From Dimorphilus gyrociliatus (Eukaryota > Annelida > Polychaeta > Dinophilidae), in contig CAJFCJ010000012.1 in NCBI GenBank assembly GCA_904063045.1, positions 2,496,498 through 2,560,497 of the forward strand: 64,000 bases of DNA. The letters are read 5' to 3'. A program made the translations under genes and the position numbers. A model generated the notes under the pieces. It saw only the letters and a list, made by a program, of their open reading frames with translations, ran no database searches and was not told where the DNA came from. The first letter of the stretch is position 1. Each line of letters begins with the position of its first letter. Of this stretch, positions 1 to 11,639 are shown in pieces.

Positions 1-571
1 ATCCCGAGGCGGCAAGATGAAAGGAAAATAAAACCTAATTAAGTTATAACCTTAATTGTACGTCGATTGCACATTATCTCATTTTTTGTCAACCTGTCAC
101 GCTCTTCAACCGTCTAAAGTTACCGATTCGTGCGAGAAAAGTCGATTTTTTACCACACAACCCGATTAAAGTTTGAACAATCCAATTTTTATCATGCAAT
201 TTTCAACTTTTCTTCTCTTCCACTTAACTTACTTTTCAATGATGAAAAATTCCTTGAATGTTCAATTATTTGTGTTTGTTTACTTAGTTACCAATTTGAA
301 AAGCATTAATTTACTATTTTCGTATTATTCCTTCTGATTAATAAGAGTCTATCTGTAGGAATGTTACCCAAAAGAGATGGAAAATTGAATTAATTCCATT
401 TTATCATGGGCATTAAATGGAGATTGATGAATCCCGGTAGAAAAATCCAAGTTGATTATCAATACTAAAAAAACAAGCAGTAGTAAAAATTGAATTACAT
501 TTTAATGAAGGCCTATAGAAAAAGCTGCTTTAATCAATCTACTAATTTTTATCATGAAGAGAAATGATACC

Positions 572-613
<42 letters not shown>

Positions 614-2994
614 AAAAAAAGAGAAATTGGGATTACGAGGTAGGAAATTTGATCTAATGCTCGTTCGCGTTATATCATGTAGATTAGTATCTTGATGACG
701 TACCGTAAATTCTATTCCTTCTCACATGCAAACAACGCTCATTCTAATTAGACGCATTCTTTTTGACGTCTGTTGTATATATATATATAAATATATATAT
801 AGCATTTATATAGATCTAACGTGCTGTTTATACAGCCAAATAGGGCTCGTAGTAAATTTTTTATTCTTTTATTTTCGCCAAGTAAAAGTTACGAGGAAAT
901 GAATCACGTGATCAATCTTACGTGGGAAAGTGTCTAGTTTTAATGAAGGCGTATAAAGTACAAAAATTACAGCTTGTTTTTCTCTTATTTTTAAAGATTA
1001 TCTAACGATGTCCAACAGGTCATTACGTAATTGACGCGTCTTGCCGGAAAAACGCACTTTCCGTGCGGAACAAAGCGATAATTCGATAAAATGCCTTCTT
1101 TCTCCACCAGCCGAAGCAGAATACGCATGCGTCGAAGGACGGCCCCCTCCGTCTGCCAACACTCGAAAAATTGACAGTTAATGTTCTACACCATTTCATT
1201 CCTACGCTTGTCTGACCGTTCCTAAGAGATGATCTTGTTCTCTTCCGCCTCAAGGTTAAAAAAAACCCTTCCATTCTTGTCTCAGCCCTCCTGACAAATC
1301 GGCGTTCATGCACCGTTTATTCGACGGCCATGGAAACACAGACTTCGCTATATTACATTCAGTACAATTAATAAACGCCCACAATTTAACCGAAAGGAGC
1401 CGTCATATTTTGTTCAAATTTCATGCTTCTTACTCATGCACACTAGAAAAAAATGGGCGAAGGGGTGGGGGGCGAGAGTGCGGGGGAGAAGGGGCGTCTC
1501 CAACTAGAAATTTTCCAATTTTATTTAACAACCACCGATCTTACGTAAAAGAGAAAAAAATGACTGATAGACGTTTTAGGATTAAAGTCTCTTTCCTCCG
1601 GGTTCAAGGAACTTTAAGCTTTTAATCAATTTAATGATAGATGGCGTTTTGGTGCTTAGGGGATTTAATCTACGCTTAAGAGTTTTTAATGACTGTTCAA
1701 CGACTCTTTCATCTTCTCCGCTATTATAAAATCACCAAACACGTTAATTATGCTTATTTTTTTCCTTCCCTTATTGTTTTCTTTTTTGTTTTCATTCTTT
1801 TTAACAATCCATTCCCTTTTGTCCTGCATGAGTAAAATCATCGAACCATCAAAGGCTACGCACCGTACTATATCGTTTATAATCTAGAGGTGATAAGTTA
1901 TACAGGTAGCCTTGGGATGCTGGTATTACTTCAAAGCTTCGGGGAATAAAGAAGAAGAGAGGAATGCAACTCGTAATCTACGTTCAACTCTGCGTAACAC
2001 GCGCCCATAGATATCGGTCGTTTGGTGGAAGGAAAAAAGATAAGCATCGGCAACCTATTCTTCCGTTTCGTTACAGCTATCAAATTGTAACATTTCCATC
2101 TCCCATTTCCTAGTATCGCCATCTATCGTTTTAGCTAAAGGAATTACAATCTTTTAAATCTATTAGTTGGACTTTATTAAATGCTGGGACGATTAGAGTA
2201 AACAGGCGAAAAGCGTTTTGATTGATAAATTTCGATTGATCTATAAATAGATCCATAAACTCGATAGAGGTATAAAATGTGCAGTAATACATATATTTGT
2301 ACTAATAAAACTTATTTTATTGATCTGAAATATCGAGCTTTATCCCCACTCTTTGTTCCAAATGAAAGAGGGAAAGAGCAGAGAGAAAGAGGCTTAGATA
2401 GACAGAGAGCGAAACCTTTAAAGGCTAGAAAAATAGGGTCAATCTTTACATTTCTATATTTACTTTAGCCATATTTCAGTCAACATAACAACCTCTTTTC
2501 GAATTCTTTATCAAACATACAATATCGAAATAGGTTATCCTATTCTTAAATAATTGCCTATCGGATTACGGCAGATGGCGCCTGAGGCCGTTTTCTCTAA
2601 TTTTTACTAAACCTATGTTAATTATTAAGAAGAACGATAGCTGGTTATTAAAAATAAACAGTTTAAATAGTAAATAATAGATTTTTACGGTGAACGAACA
2701 AAAAAGTGCCACAATATTTATAGTACTACTATTATAACGTAAAACAAACAAAGCCTAGAAGGCCGTCAAAATCGAACTACGCTAGGCCTATTTATTGACA
2801 GTGTAAGCCAGGTGCTGCATGATTTGTTCATTTACTAAACTGACGATCGTGTTTAGTAGATTATATTTTCTTTTTGGATTTTAAAAATGGTGGATAAGAC
2901 ATATATTTTGTTAATTGAATAAAATTTCTACTTTTTCGATTCACGAGCCGAGTCTCTCTCTGCCGAAAAATTCCATCTTTTATGCTCGTTTTAA
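1..2994. other. Intergenic region, no gene recognised
   Basis: AT-rich DNA with a (GA)n tract at about 579-606 and a (TA)n patch near 778-802. A somewhat GC-richer stretch at about 1010-1500 contains open frames on both strands, but their translations are low-complexity or basic and have no splice context or recognisable domain. It may hold promoter or 5' UTR sequence of the gene beginning at 2995. Nothing else can be supported. Confidence 0.6.
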
Positions 2995-4101
2995 ATGTTT
3001 GCGTGGCAGTCTAAGAGGCGTCTGACTAACGGTTACAAGTCGGAAGAGGAGACTGAAGAGGAAGAGGACGACGTAGAGGCGGGAGGAGCGGGAGGAGAGC
3101 GAGAAAGGAGAAAAACAGAAGGGATACATCATCAAGAATCCGAAAGGAAACCAACTCTAAACGGTTACTCTACTCATTCATCCTCATCTTTAAACGAGGT
3201 GAAAAGAGAGAGGACTACCATCAAATGTAGAAATTCTAGTTGTAAATTTGAAGTTCCCCTAGCAGAAGGAAGGAGGAGTTTTAAAACTTGCCATCACTGC
3301 TTTACCTATTATTGTAGTAGGCAGTGTCGAAGTGAACATAGGCCTAGACATAAACAAAATTGCCTGCAGTCTCGTTTAAATTCTGTTTGTAAGAGAGTCT
3401 TGAGGACTGTCCATGACGAAAGTCAATTAAGCGACGAATTCTCTAAAAGAGCCTTTACAGGCCTATTAAAATATGGAAAAGGATGTTTGATATTGGTTTT
3501 TGAGAACTGTCGGGAAGCTGAGGAATTTATCGTTGATCCAAAGATAAAAGACAATTTATCTTATCATTCGTTATCCGAATTGAAGAGAATTAGTGAGATT
3601 CATAAAGATGATACGGGTTACATACAAAAACTGATAAAAACTGTTGCAGAATATAATCCTGATATTAAGTTTGTCCTCGACGTTGAGATAGACGGTGAAA
3701 TGGAACAATGTCATCCTCTACCTAGAAATAGGACAACTATTATGAGAGAATACGGGAAATTTAGATTATCAGATAGTTACAAACTAATACCGCAAAAAGA
3801 CGGTCCCTATAGGCCTCTTATATTAACGGAAGTTCCATCGGAAGATAGTTCTGAATTAAGTAAGCGCCGAGTGTTTTTTGCTCACGTGCAAAGTAGACTA
3901 TTAGAGAGAGGTATTCGTTTAGAGAAGGATTATCCCCAAATCTACGTTCGTTTATGTAACTACGTTGAAAGAAATGAACACTTTGAACCAACGTGTATTT
4001 ATCCAATAGATAACAGAACAGGGAAAGAGTTTATGTGCTTAATAATGCCCGATTCGGAAGCGGACAAAGTAGATAAAGATGAATTTATTTTATCTTCTTA
4101 A
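2995..4101 (+). CDS. AJM1-like protein with MYND-type zinc finger
   Basis: Single open exon of 368 codons. The first ~75 residues are charged and low complexity (Glu-rich, then Ser-rich). Residues ~78-123 hold a Cys/His cluster: paired cysteines CRNSSC, then CHHC, YCSRQC and a final H-x3-C, the spacing of a MYND-like zinc finger. The ~240-residue C-terminal region is conserved-looking, with no TM segment. Finger plus downstream region resemble the C-terminal half of AJM1 (apical junction component 1 homolog, human C9orf172), an epithelial-junction protein; this is recognition from memory. Human AJM1 is far longer, so either this is a short form or more N-terminal exons lie upstream. The first ATG was chosen because nothing convincing precedes it. 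A (GAA)n tract begins right at the stop codon. An AATAAA lies at 4540-4545. Confidence 0.6.
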   Translation: MFAWQSKRRLTNGYKSEEETEEEEDDVEAGGAGGERERRKTEGIHHQESERKPTLNGYSTHSSSSLNEVKRERTTIKCRNSSCKFEVPLAEGRRSFKTCHHCFTYYCSRQCRSEHRPRHKQNCLQSRLNSVCKRVLRTVHDESQLSDEFSKRAFTGLLKYGKGCLILVFENCREAEEFIVDPKIKDNLSYHSLSELKRISEIHKDDTGYIQKLIKTVAEYNPDIKFVLDVEIDGEMEQCHPLPRNRTTIMREYGKFRLSDSYKLIPQKDGPYRPLILTEVPSEDSSELSKRRVFFAHVQSRLLERGIRLEKDYPQIYVRLCNYVERNEHFEPTCIYPIDNRTGKEFMCLIMPDSEADKVDKDEFILSS

Positions 4102-4124
4102 GAAGAAGAAGAAGAAGAAGAAGA
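4101..4124 (+). repeat. (GAA)n microsatellite abutting a stop codon
   Basis: About eight GAA/AAG units directly after the stop of the AJM1-like gene. The same unit sits in frame at the 3' end of the next gene. Confidence 0.9.
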
Positions 4125-5250
4125 ACATTTATACAGAAAGAAAGATGAAACCAGGGAGGACGCAGGCCGTTTATCATGCAGATTCCAGTTATACTGTACT
4201 TGGTATAGTCGTTACTATCTATATTAAACTATATGCTTAATTTATATATAACTTGCATGTTTATAGTGACAATATATTAGATAGATATTGTATACATATA
4301 CAGTATATATAGATATATTTCCCTTTATATATAGATACAGTATACTTTTAGACTACAGAGAGAGATAATTAACTAGTGGGAGAGACGCCTAATAGGCTTG
4401 GGAGGGTAGTTAGAATTTTTTCTTATAGAATGTCAATTTGAAGTGGACGAACTGTGTTAACCTTGTTTTAATCCGATCGGCAACTTCAATGCAGAAGAAA
4501 TTCTCATATTCAATTGTTCGTCCGACCGTAAAAAATTGCAATAAATACAGATTATCAATAGGCTCTTTTTAATCTTTTTCCTTTTAACGGATCTTTTATG
4601 GAGGTATAGGAATCTTTCAGCTCTCTATACTTACCACTTGTACTCTCTCTCTCTTTTAAGAGGGTCACAATAACTTCCATTTTTCTTTCCTTTTCAGGAA
4701 TTGGCTACAGTTTCGAGGAGTTTCTTTTCTCCTTTCATACTTTTCAATTATTTCTTCAACTATCTTACGAATTGATCAACCACCCTTTTTTTCCCGCCGC
4801 CTTTCTCCTTTATTAATATTCTCTAGTCAATAGCTAAATTATAAATAAGTAGAATAACTCTCTAAGTCGTAGTCATAATATTGCTTTGTCCTTCTATCCT
4901 CTTCCAATTTATCCTCTCTTTTTTCTTTTTTTGCTTGAACGTTTTTTTTTTACTTAGCAATAACTGCAAAGCCTATTGAACAGTAATAGTACTCTAATCC
5001 GTTCAAAAATCTTATTTTTGTAGCCGTATCACTAGCCCTTATCCTTCCACTTCACTTAATCAATCATTTAATCAATCAATCAATCAATCAATCAATGAAA
5101 GCGATAAGAGAGGAAACGAGTCTTTTAGGGCTAATAATGTTTTATCTACTATAGGCGCCATCTACAAGACGATAAATAAATTAAAATAATAATAACAACA
5201 ATAAAGCAGTAATAATTTTAAATTTTTAAAGGATAAAGAATAAAACAAAT
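4125..5250. other. Intergenic, 3' UTR and microsatellites
   Basis: Contains the likely 3' UTR of the AJM1-like gene with AATAAA at 4540-4545, several TATACAGTATA-type motifs (about 4190, 4299 and 4336), pyrimidine tracts and a (CAAT)n run at about 5070-5096. No coding exon seen. Confidence 0.6.
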
Positions 5251-8200
5251 ATGAGAATATTAAGATTTTATTCAATAATATTAGTAAAATATCCTTATAT
5301 CAATATAATAGGAGTCTTTATACTAATAGGAAGTTGTATCTATTCAATAATAGTTGCAAATATCCCATTACCCGACTTTCAAAATCCTACAAAGGTATCA
5401 TTTTCAATTAATATTGATATTTATCCTTTTTTTCTTCTTTTCTTAAAGGAATATAAACATATGTATATATACAGTGCTAACTCGGCTATAGTCAACTATA
5501 CATTACTAGAAGTTCGATAACTATTGATAGAATATTTTTTTTTAAAAAAAAACCCATCGCAAGAATGTTTTACCATTCTTCATTAGAAATTCCAAATAAA
5601 AGCGATAATTGATTAATACGTTACAACTTAAAAAAATCATCTTCCTTTATACAGTGGCGCCTTCTATCATAGTTTTTATAGTATATTGTCTAAGGTTGGC
5701 TCTAACGGTGTTTCATTGTATATATTCAATTAGTATTTACATTTTGCGCTTATATTATATGTATATATTTATCTATATACAATATATATAGGGTTTTATG
5801 GCTAAGGGAACAAAACTGGCAATATCTACTTTATTTACATCCTATTTGAACTGCGAAACTTATATAAATATAAGAAATTGTAACGTTAAATTTAATCGTT
5901 CACCTCATCGCAGTTTTATAAAGAAATCTTATAAATTAAATGGCAATTTCAATACTTTCAATGAGAGGAAGAAAAGAAAAACTTCAAATGTTTATAATTG
6001 TACTAGATTTATGATTACTCATAATGAGAGATTTAATAAAGAATTCAATCAAAAGAGAGTTGCTAATAGTATGAGAAATATTTTCTTTTCTTCGTTTTGC
6101 TTCATTAAAAATCTTTTTTTTCCCTCTCTCTTTCTCGCTCTTCTTCTTTCTCCTTGTTTCCTTATCTCTCTATCTTTCTCTCTCTCTCTCTCTCTTTATC
6201 CTTCTATTCATTTATCTGTCTATCTTATTATCTTTTTCATACTCTCATCTCTTATATTTTGCTTTTAAATTTTAGGTTTTGATGTTATTTTAGGACCGAC
6301 TAGGCCTGGACTTGACCTCTTTCAACAATCTATTCTCATTGATATATGTAAATTTCAAAAAGTCCTCTATAGTGGAACTAAATTTGCAGAAACAAAAGAC
6401 GAAATTCAAAGCTTACTATTGAAAAAATGCGGCGCTAGAAGCTTAGGAGCATACGTTGCAGCATACGCAGGAAGAGCCCACTGCTTGCAATTGACAAAAG
6501 AGGATGTTTATCATGCTAAACACTTAATTACCGAATGCGGACCGAGGGAAAGAGAAATAAGAGAAATGTTGGAAAAGCAAAAGTATGTTAAATCAAAAGT
6601 GGGTGTGGTTACGAGGAAAAAACGGGAACAGAGTTATAGAAAATCATTCGACCAATGCGTTGAAGCTTATGAAAGAGGCTTATTAAAGTTTATAATTGCT
6701 TTTCTTGTACCTGTTAGCTACTCTAACGGAAGTGATAAAATTCTTAAGTTCACAAGGATTTTCGGCAACGAAATATTGTCACGCAATATTAAAAACTTCT
6801 ACAAGTACTTACTAAAACCTGGAAAAATGAAATATAATAACATCAAGGTTGTGGGTTTAAAGCTATGTAGGAGATGTAAGCATATCCTCTTTCCGGATAT
6901 TCTCCTTGGGGATTTCTTCTATTTAGCACTAGGTTTGGGTAGCGTTATGATTATCCTTATGCTTTATACAGGATCGGTATTTTTAATGATTGCTACTTTA
7001 TTGGAAGTATGCTTCTCATTTATATTCAGTTACTTTGTCTATCATTTGGTTCTAGGATTAAATTTTTTTCCATCTATGAACGTCGTCGCTCTCCTCATCC
7101 TAGTTGCTATTGGAACAGACGACGTTTTCATCTTTTTCGATACATTTCAACAAGAAACTTACCAATTTCAACTGAAAAACATAGACGAAAAAGACGATTT
7201 AATTGACGTATTGGAAAAAACTCTTGAACACGTTATAACGTCCATTTCGGTGACGTCACTGACAACTTCAACAGCTTTTTTTGCGGGTACTATTACTAGT
7301 ATAACAGCCCTTAAATGCTTTTCGATATTTAGTGGTATAGTTGTGCTAGCTAATCTATTATTTATGATTTTGTGGATACCGGCAATATGTATTGTATTGA
7401 GATATTTCAATGAAAAGCTATATAACCCATTCGTTAGGCCTATAATAAGTTTTCAATGTCTAACCAATGGCTGTGAAAAAGTTTGCAATTTTATTCAACG
7501 TCTAAATACATACATCTATTCTATTTTAATACCAAATTTCGTAATTAACTATAAAATAGAATTGATTTTTCTCCTAATGACAGTTGGTACTTCCGGTATT
7601 ATTGTTGTACTTATAACTCCGAAGTTTAAATTACCGAGTCAAGATAGTTTTCCAGTCTATAGGAATGACGTTCCGTTAGAAGCTTATGAACAAATTTATC
7701 ATGGTTTGTTTAGAGATTATCAAGAGATGCAGAAAATTAGAAACGATAGGGGCCTGCCTCTCCATTTCGTTTTCGGATCGAAGTTAGAGGATAGAGGTAG
7801 TAGATGGGATCCCGAAGATGTTCGAGTTTTAAATCCATCTTTTAAAATCAACTTTCAAGATTATAATACTTTAAACTATTTTAAGATTATCGGTAAAAGG
7901 GCATTAAGTAAAGATTGGACAAGAGAACATACTTCTACATTGAAAATAGTGTTCTTTATTGATTTCTTTGAAGAGGTACTGAAGGAAAATTGTAATATAA
8001 ATTCACCTCAAGGATGTTGCGGCATTCCTATCATAAGGAGACTATTTCCAGTTAAATTAATAAGCACATGCTTTTATTACGTTGCAGAAAGAGCTGAAAA
8101 AGAGTTAAAAACCCTTCAACAGTTAAATATTGACCAAAGTAATAGCTCCGCAAATCAAAGGTATTTACTGGACTATCCCATATTTAACAAGAAAACTGGA

Positions 8201-9043
8201 AGATTAAGTTTTTTTCTTATAACCCTATTAACAAAACAAGGTTTTACCTCAAAATACGAACCTATGAACGAATTGAAGAACGATCTAGACGATTTTTGGC
8301 AAAGTATAAAGAATGATGAAAAGATTATCACTCCTAAAGGTACGGAGCATGGTTTCTATTCAACTTATCTTTTAATGTATGAAATACAAAACTTACTATC
8401 GTCGAATACTTACGAATCGATGGGAATTTCCTTAATCATCTCCTTTCTTGTCATGTTGGCTACTACTCTAAATATATTAATTACTGTATTTGCCATTATC
8501 TCGATAGCTTTTGCCATCTTTACAACAACTGGTATACTCGTTCTTTGCGGTTGGCAGTTGAATATAATAGAAAGCGTTACAATTTCACTAGCTGTTGGAA
8601 TGAGCATTGACTTTGCTATACACTACGGCGTGGCGTATAAGCTGTCTAAATTAGAGTTAAGGGAGGATAGGATGAGAGAATCTCTAAAAAGGGTTGGTAG
8701 TTCAGTTACAATAGCATCCCTAACAACAATTTTAACGGGGTTATGCGCTATAACATCGTCTGTAGATGTCTTTCAGAAGCTCGGTACATTCCTTGTAACA
8801 GTAATGATTGTTAGTTGGATATTTGCTACATTTTTCTTTCTCTCTCTTTGTGCTTTAGCTGGTCCAGAAGGAGCATGTGGTCAGTTGAGTAATCCTTTAA
8901 AGCTTATATCATTACGACTGAATAAAGAGAAGGAAGAAGAAGAAGAAGAAGAAGAAGAAGAGGAAAAAGAAGAAGAAGAAGAGGAAGAGGAAGAAAAAGA
9001 ACTAGAAGAAGAAGATGATGATGATATAGAAAGAAGTAAATAA
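5251..9043 (+). CDS. Dispatched-like RND-family membrane protein
   Basis: Dispatched proteins are RND transporters that release lipid-modified Hedgehog from producing cells. Exon 1 (5251-5394) encodes a signal-anchor helix ending in LPDFQNPTK. The main exon (6276-9043) continues with GFDVILGPT, matching the PDF...GFE-type junction of Dispatched. A first extracellular loop and a sterol-sensing-like bundle follow, with IGTDDVF in TM4. The second half carries VGMSIDFAIHYG in TM10. These hold the paired acidic residues expected of RND proton/cation coupling (GxxDD and GxxxD). Total is near 970 residues, in range for the family. The C-terminus is almost pure Glu/Asp, encoded by a GAA microsatellite. 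Oddity: exon 1 ends in phase 0 while the main exon needs phase 1, so a tiny exon, a sequence error or a lesion lies between them. AATAAA at 9158-9163. Confidence 0.8.
8930..9025 (+). repeat. In-frame (GAA/GAT)n encoding an acidic tail
   Basis: An imperfect GAA repeat with GAT at its end, read in frame as a run of Glu broken by Lys and Leu, then four Asp. It forms the last ~35 residues of the Dispatched-like protein, on the predicted cytosolic side. Confidence 0.9.
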
Positions 9044-9291
9044 CCTAGATGGCTATTGTCTTAATATTTCTTCAGTCGATTCTTGTCTACATATATCATT
9101 AAGAGTCGATAGCAAAAAAGTGTAAAATACCATAAATGTAGTCTATTTTCATATTACAATAAATTTACTTCCAATTCGGTAAAACATTCAGAAAAAAAAC
9201 TATTCTTTGTTCAACACTCTGGGTTACCTTTGTGTCTCTTTGAATTCGAATAGGTAACCAGACTAAAAATATCAATTGTGTAACGGAAACT

Positions 9292-11148
9292 ATGGAACAG
9301 GTTCGCACTTTGGTGAGATACGGTTCTTTTACAAATTTTCTGAAGAAGTTCCTACAAACTCTTCAAGTATTCGTATTATTATTATTTATATCAATTATGT
9401 TTACATACCTTAACTCAAAAAACAATAATTTAAAGGAATCAGTAGCATGTGTGATGCCAAAGTTATCACTTTGGCCTCCACAGCTAGAAAAATATAATTA
9501 TAAGCCTAAACCAATTGTTTGTGACCCACTCAACAACGACTGGGTTTTCACCAGAAAGGGAAAACTATACATTAGAAAAGTTTATGATAACATCACTTGT
9601 CAAGCTGTTATTAAATATACGAAAGATGCAGAAGAAACAAACGAAAGAAAATACGCAAAGGTTTACAACGGAAGGACAATAAATGTTTACAATAACTCGC
9701 CAGTGCCATCTGATGTATTTAAAGTATCTTGTAAAGCGAAACTATCAAATGGAACAGAGTTAAACTACTCTAAATTGATATTAACAATTAAAAGAAGACT
9801 GGATATTCCACAAAAATTGAATAAAACAGATTTAGAGAATAAATTGAATATATTAATTTTTCAAATTGATTCCGTCTCCAAGATGTCATGGTATAGAAGA
9901 CTTAATCAAACTGTTCAAACATTCAAACACTTGGGAGGAATATGGTTTGAAAAAGCAAATGATATAGGAAAGGGTACTATTAAAACCCTTCTACCTATGT
10001 TTACAGGTAAGAGAGAGTGGGATTTACACAAAGCAGAGAGGGGCGTTAAAGGTGCTAGTCACTTGGACGACTTTCCATGGATTTGGAAAGATTTCAAAAA
10101 GATGAAATATGTCTTTCTCTACGGGGACAAAAATACATTTCATTATAGATTTCTTGGATTTAAGAAACCGCCGTCTCATCACTATGCTCGTCCTTGGTTT
10201 CTTACTTTTCCCAACGAAATCACTAAAAAGTATTGTATTGGTAACGAAACTAGGCATCAAATTTTACTTAACTACATCGAAGAATTCTGGGAAGCGTATA
10301 GAGGTCATCCAAAATTATCTTTTGTTAATCTTGAAGAATTTTCTCACGGTAAATATGTTGATGTAGAATTAATTGACAAAGCTCACAGTGATTGGCTATT
10401 GTCTCTAAAGTCTTCAGGTAAGTTGGAAGACACTCTAGTACTTCTTATGTCCGATCACGGCTTATTATATATGAAAATTGCCGAAGAAAATCAAATGGAA
10501 TACGAAGGTTTGAACCCTTATTGGGGTATGTTAATACCAGATTCCTTTAGAACGAAGTATCCACAGCTGGTGTCAAATCTTGAATCAAATAGAGACAAAC
10601 TCATTACGCCATTGGATATGCACGCCACTCTAGGTCAGCTAGTCGAAATTTTATCAGGAAATAGTATTAGACCAATTAGACATACAAAAGCTTTAAGCCT
10701 ATTTGAGAAAATTCCTTCAGAACGAACTTGTAGCGGAGCGAATATTCCACCGGAATATTGTCTTTGTGTTCGATACGAAAGCATAAGTACGCAATCTAGA
10801 TTGATTTTAAAAATGGCAAGTTTAATTGAAGATAGAATGAATGAGAAGATATCTGATTTAAGACAGGTTTGTCATAAGTTAGAAATAATGAAAGTAGTGT
10901 CAGTGCAAAAGAGCACTAAGTCTTTCATGCTTGAGCATTTCCAGTCAAAAGCAGTTTATAAGTTTGTAATAAAAATGAAGAATTTTAATATGGTTTTCAA
11001 TGCTATTGTTCTGTTCAAAATGTCATTTTATCATCTAAATCCTACAATATCAATTGAACATATGTCAAGACTTGATAGATACGCAGAAACATCGAAATGT
11101 ATATCTAATAAGTACCCGTATTTAGCTATATTCTGCTATTGCAAATAA
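9292..11148 (+). CDS. DUF229 family membrane protein, copy 1
   Basis: Intronless, 618 residues. A short cytosolic N-terminus and one hydrophobic helix (about residues 25-40) make it a type II membrane protein. The lumenal part has DUF229 hallmarks: CDPLNNDWVF near residue 75, ILIFQIDSVSKMSWYRR near 187, GFKKPPSHHYARPWF near 290 and LLMSDHG near 383. DUF229 has an alkaline phosphatase/sulfatase-like fold; the ID and DHG motifs are its likely metal-site residues. No substrate is known to me. The C-terminus is Cys-rich (CISNKYPYLAIFCYCK). The core is almost identical to the second copy at 12333, whereas the first ~50 residues and a stretch near the end differ. AATAAA at 11343-11348. Confidence 0.85.
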   Translation: MEQVRTLVRYGSFTNFLKKFLQTLQVFVLLLFISIMFTYLNSKNNNLKESVACVMPKLSLWPPQLEKYNYKPKPIVCDPLNNDWVFTRKGKLYIRKVYDNITCQAVIKYTKDAEETNERKYAKVYNGRTINVYNNSPVPSDVFKVSCKAKLSNGTELNYSKLILTIKRRLDIPQKLNKTDLENKLNILIFQIDSVSKMSWYRRLNQTVQTFKHLGGIWFEKANDIGKGTIKTLLPMFTGKREWDLHKAERGVKGASHLDDFPWIWKDFKKMKYVFLYGDKNTFHYRFLGFKKPPSHHYARPWFLTFPNEITKKYCIGNETRHQILLNYIEEFWEAYRGHPKLSFVNLEEFSHGKYVDVELIDKAHSDWLLSLKSSGKLEDTLVLLMSDHGLLYMKIAEENQMEYEGLNPYWGMLIPDSFRTKYPQLVSNLESNRDKLITPLDMHATLGQLVEILSGNSIRPIRHTKALSLFEKIPSERTCSGANIPPEYCLCVRYESISTQSRLILKMASLIEDRMNEKISDLRQVCHKLEIMKVVSVQKSTKSFMLEHFQSKAVYKFVIKMKNFNMVFNAIVLFKMSFYHLNPTISIEHMSRLDRYAETSKCISNKYPYLAIFCYCK

Positions 11149-11237
11149 GCATTTCTATTGAAATGAATCATTGCTACTTCGACAAATAATTGTTATTTGT
11201 TAAATTTTATCTTTATTCTTTCAGTATTATTTAATAT

Positions 11238-11280
11238 TTAATAAATACCCAAGTTTATCCATATTCTGCTATTGCCAATT
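11238..11280 (+). pseudogene. Relic of a DUF229 C-terminal coding end
   Basis: About 40 bp downstream of copy 1 repeats the last coding segment of the same gene (compare 11108-11147), sharing ATATTCTGCTATTGC and the AATAA-TACCC before it. Translation would echo NKYPxLxIFCYC. It looks like a leftover of an internal duplication rather than a functional exon. Confidence 0.55.
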
Positions 11281-11639
11281 GTTGAGCAATAATTATTATA
11301 AAGGCTATTATCTTCTTTGTATCGAAATTTGTAATAGAATTCAATAAATGCAAACAAATAGACAAAGATAAAGAATTAGCACAGTGCACCTTATTTAGAA
11401 AAGGAGGGAGATACATTACAGCTAATAATTATTGAACATCTTTCCAAGTTTCCTAAATAGATATGAAAGTGATAAGACATATTGAATAGTAAAAGAAAAT
11501 TGAAACAAACTATCAAATGATTAATTAATAGATCGAATTCATTCATAAATTCGTTTGTTGATGCAATAAAAAAATATAAAGAAAGCTTAAAAATCAAAGA
11601 TATGTTTCACTCATGAGAAATCCTTTTTAGTTTTCTCTA

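Noticed and set aside
1023-1625. Opposed open frames in the GC-richer part of the left intergenic region
   Set aside because: Basic, low-information translations without homology or splice context; more like promoter or UTR sequence.
10024-10366. Small frames on both strands within DUF229 copy 1 and the same within copy 2
   Set aside because: Shadows of the coding strand, repeated identically only because the cores are duplicates.
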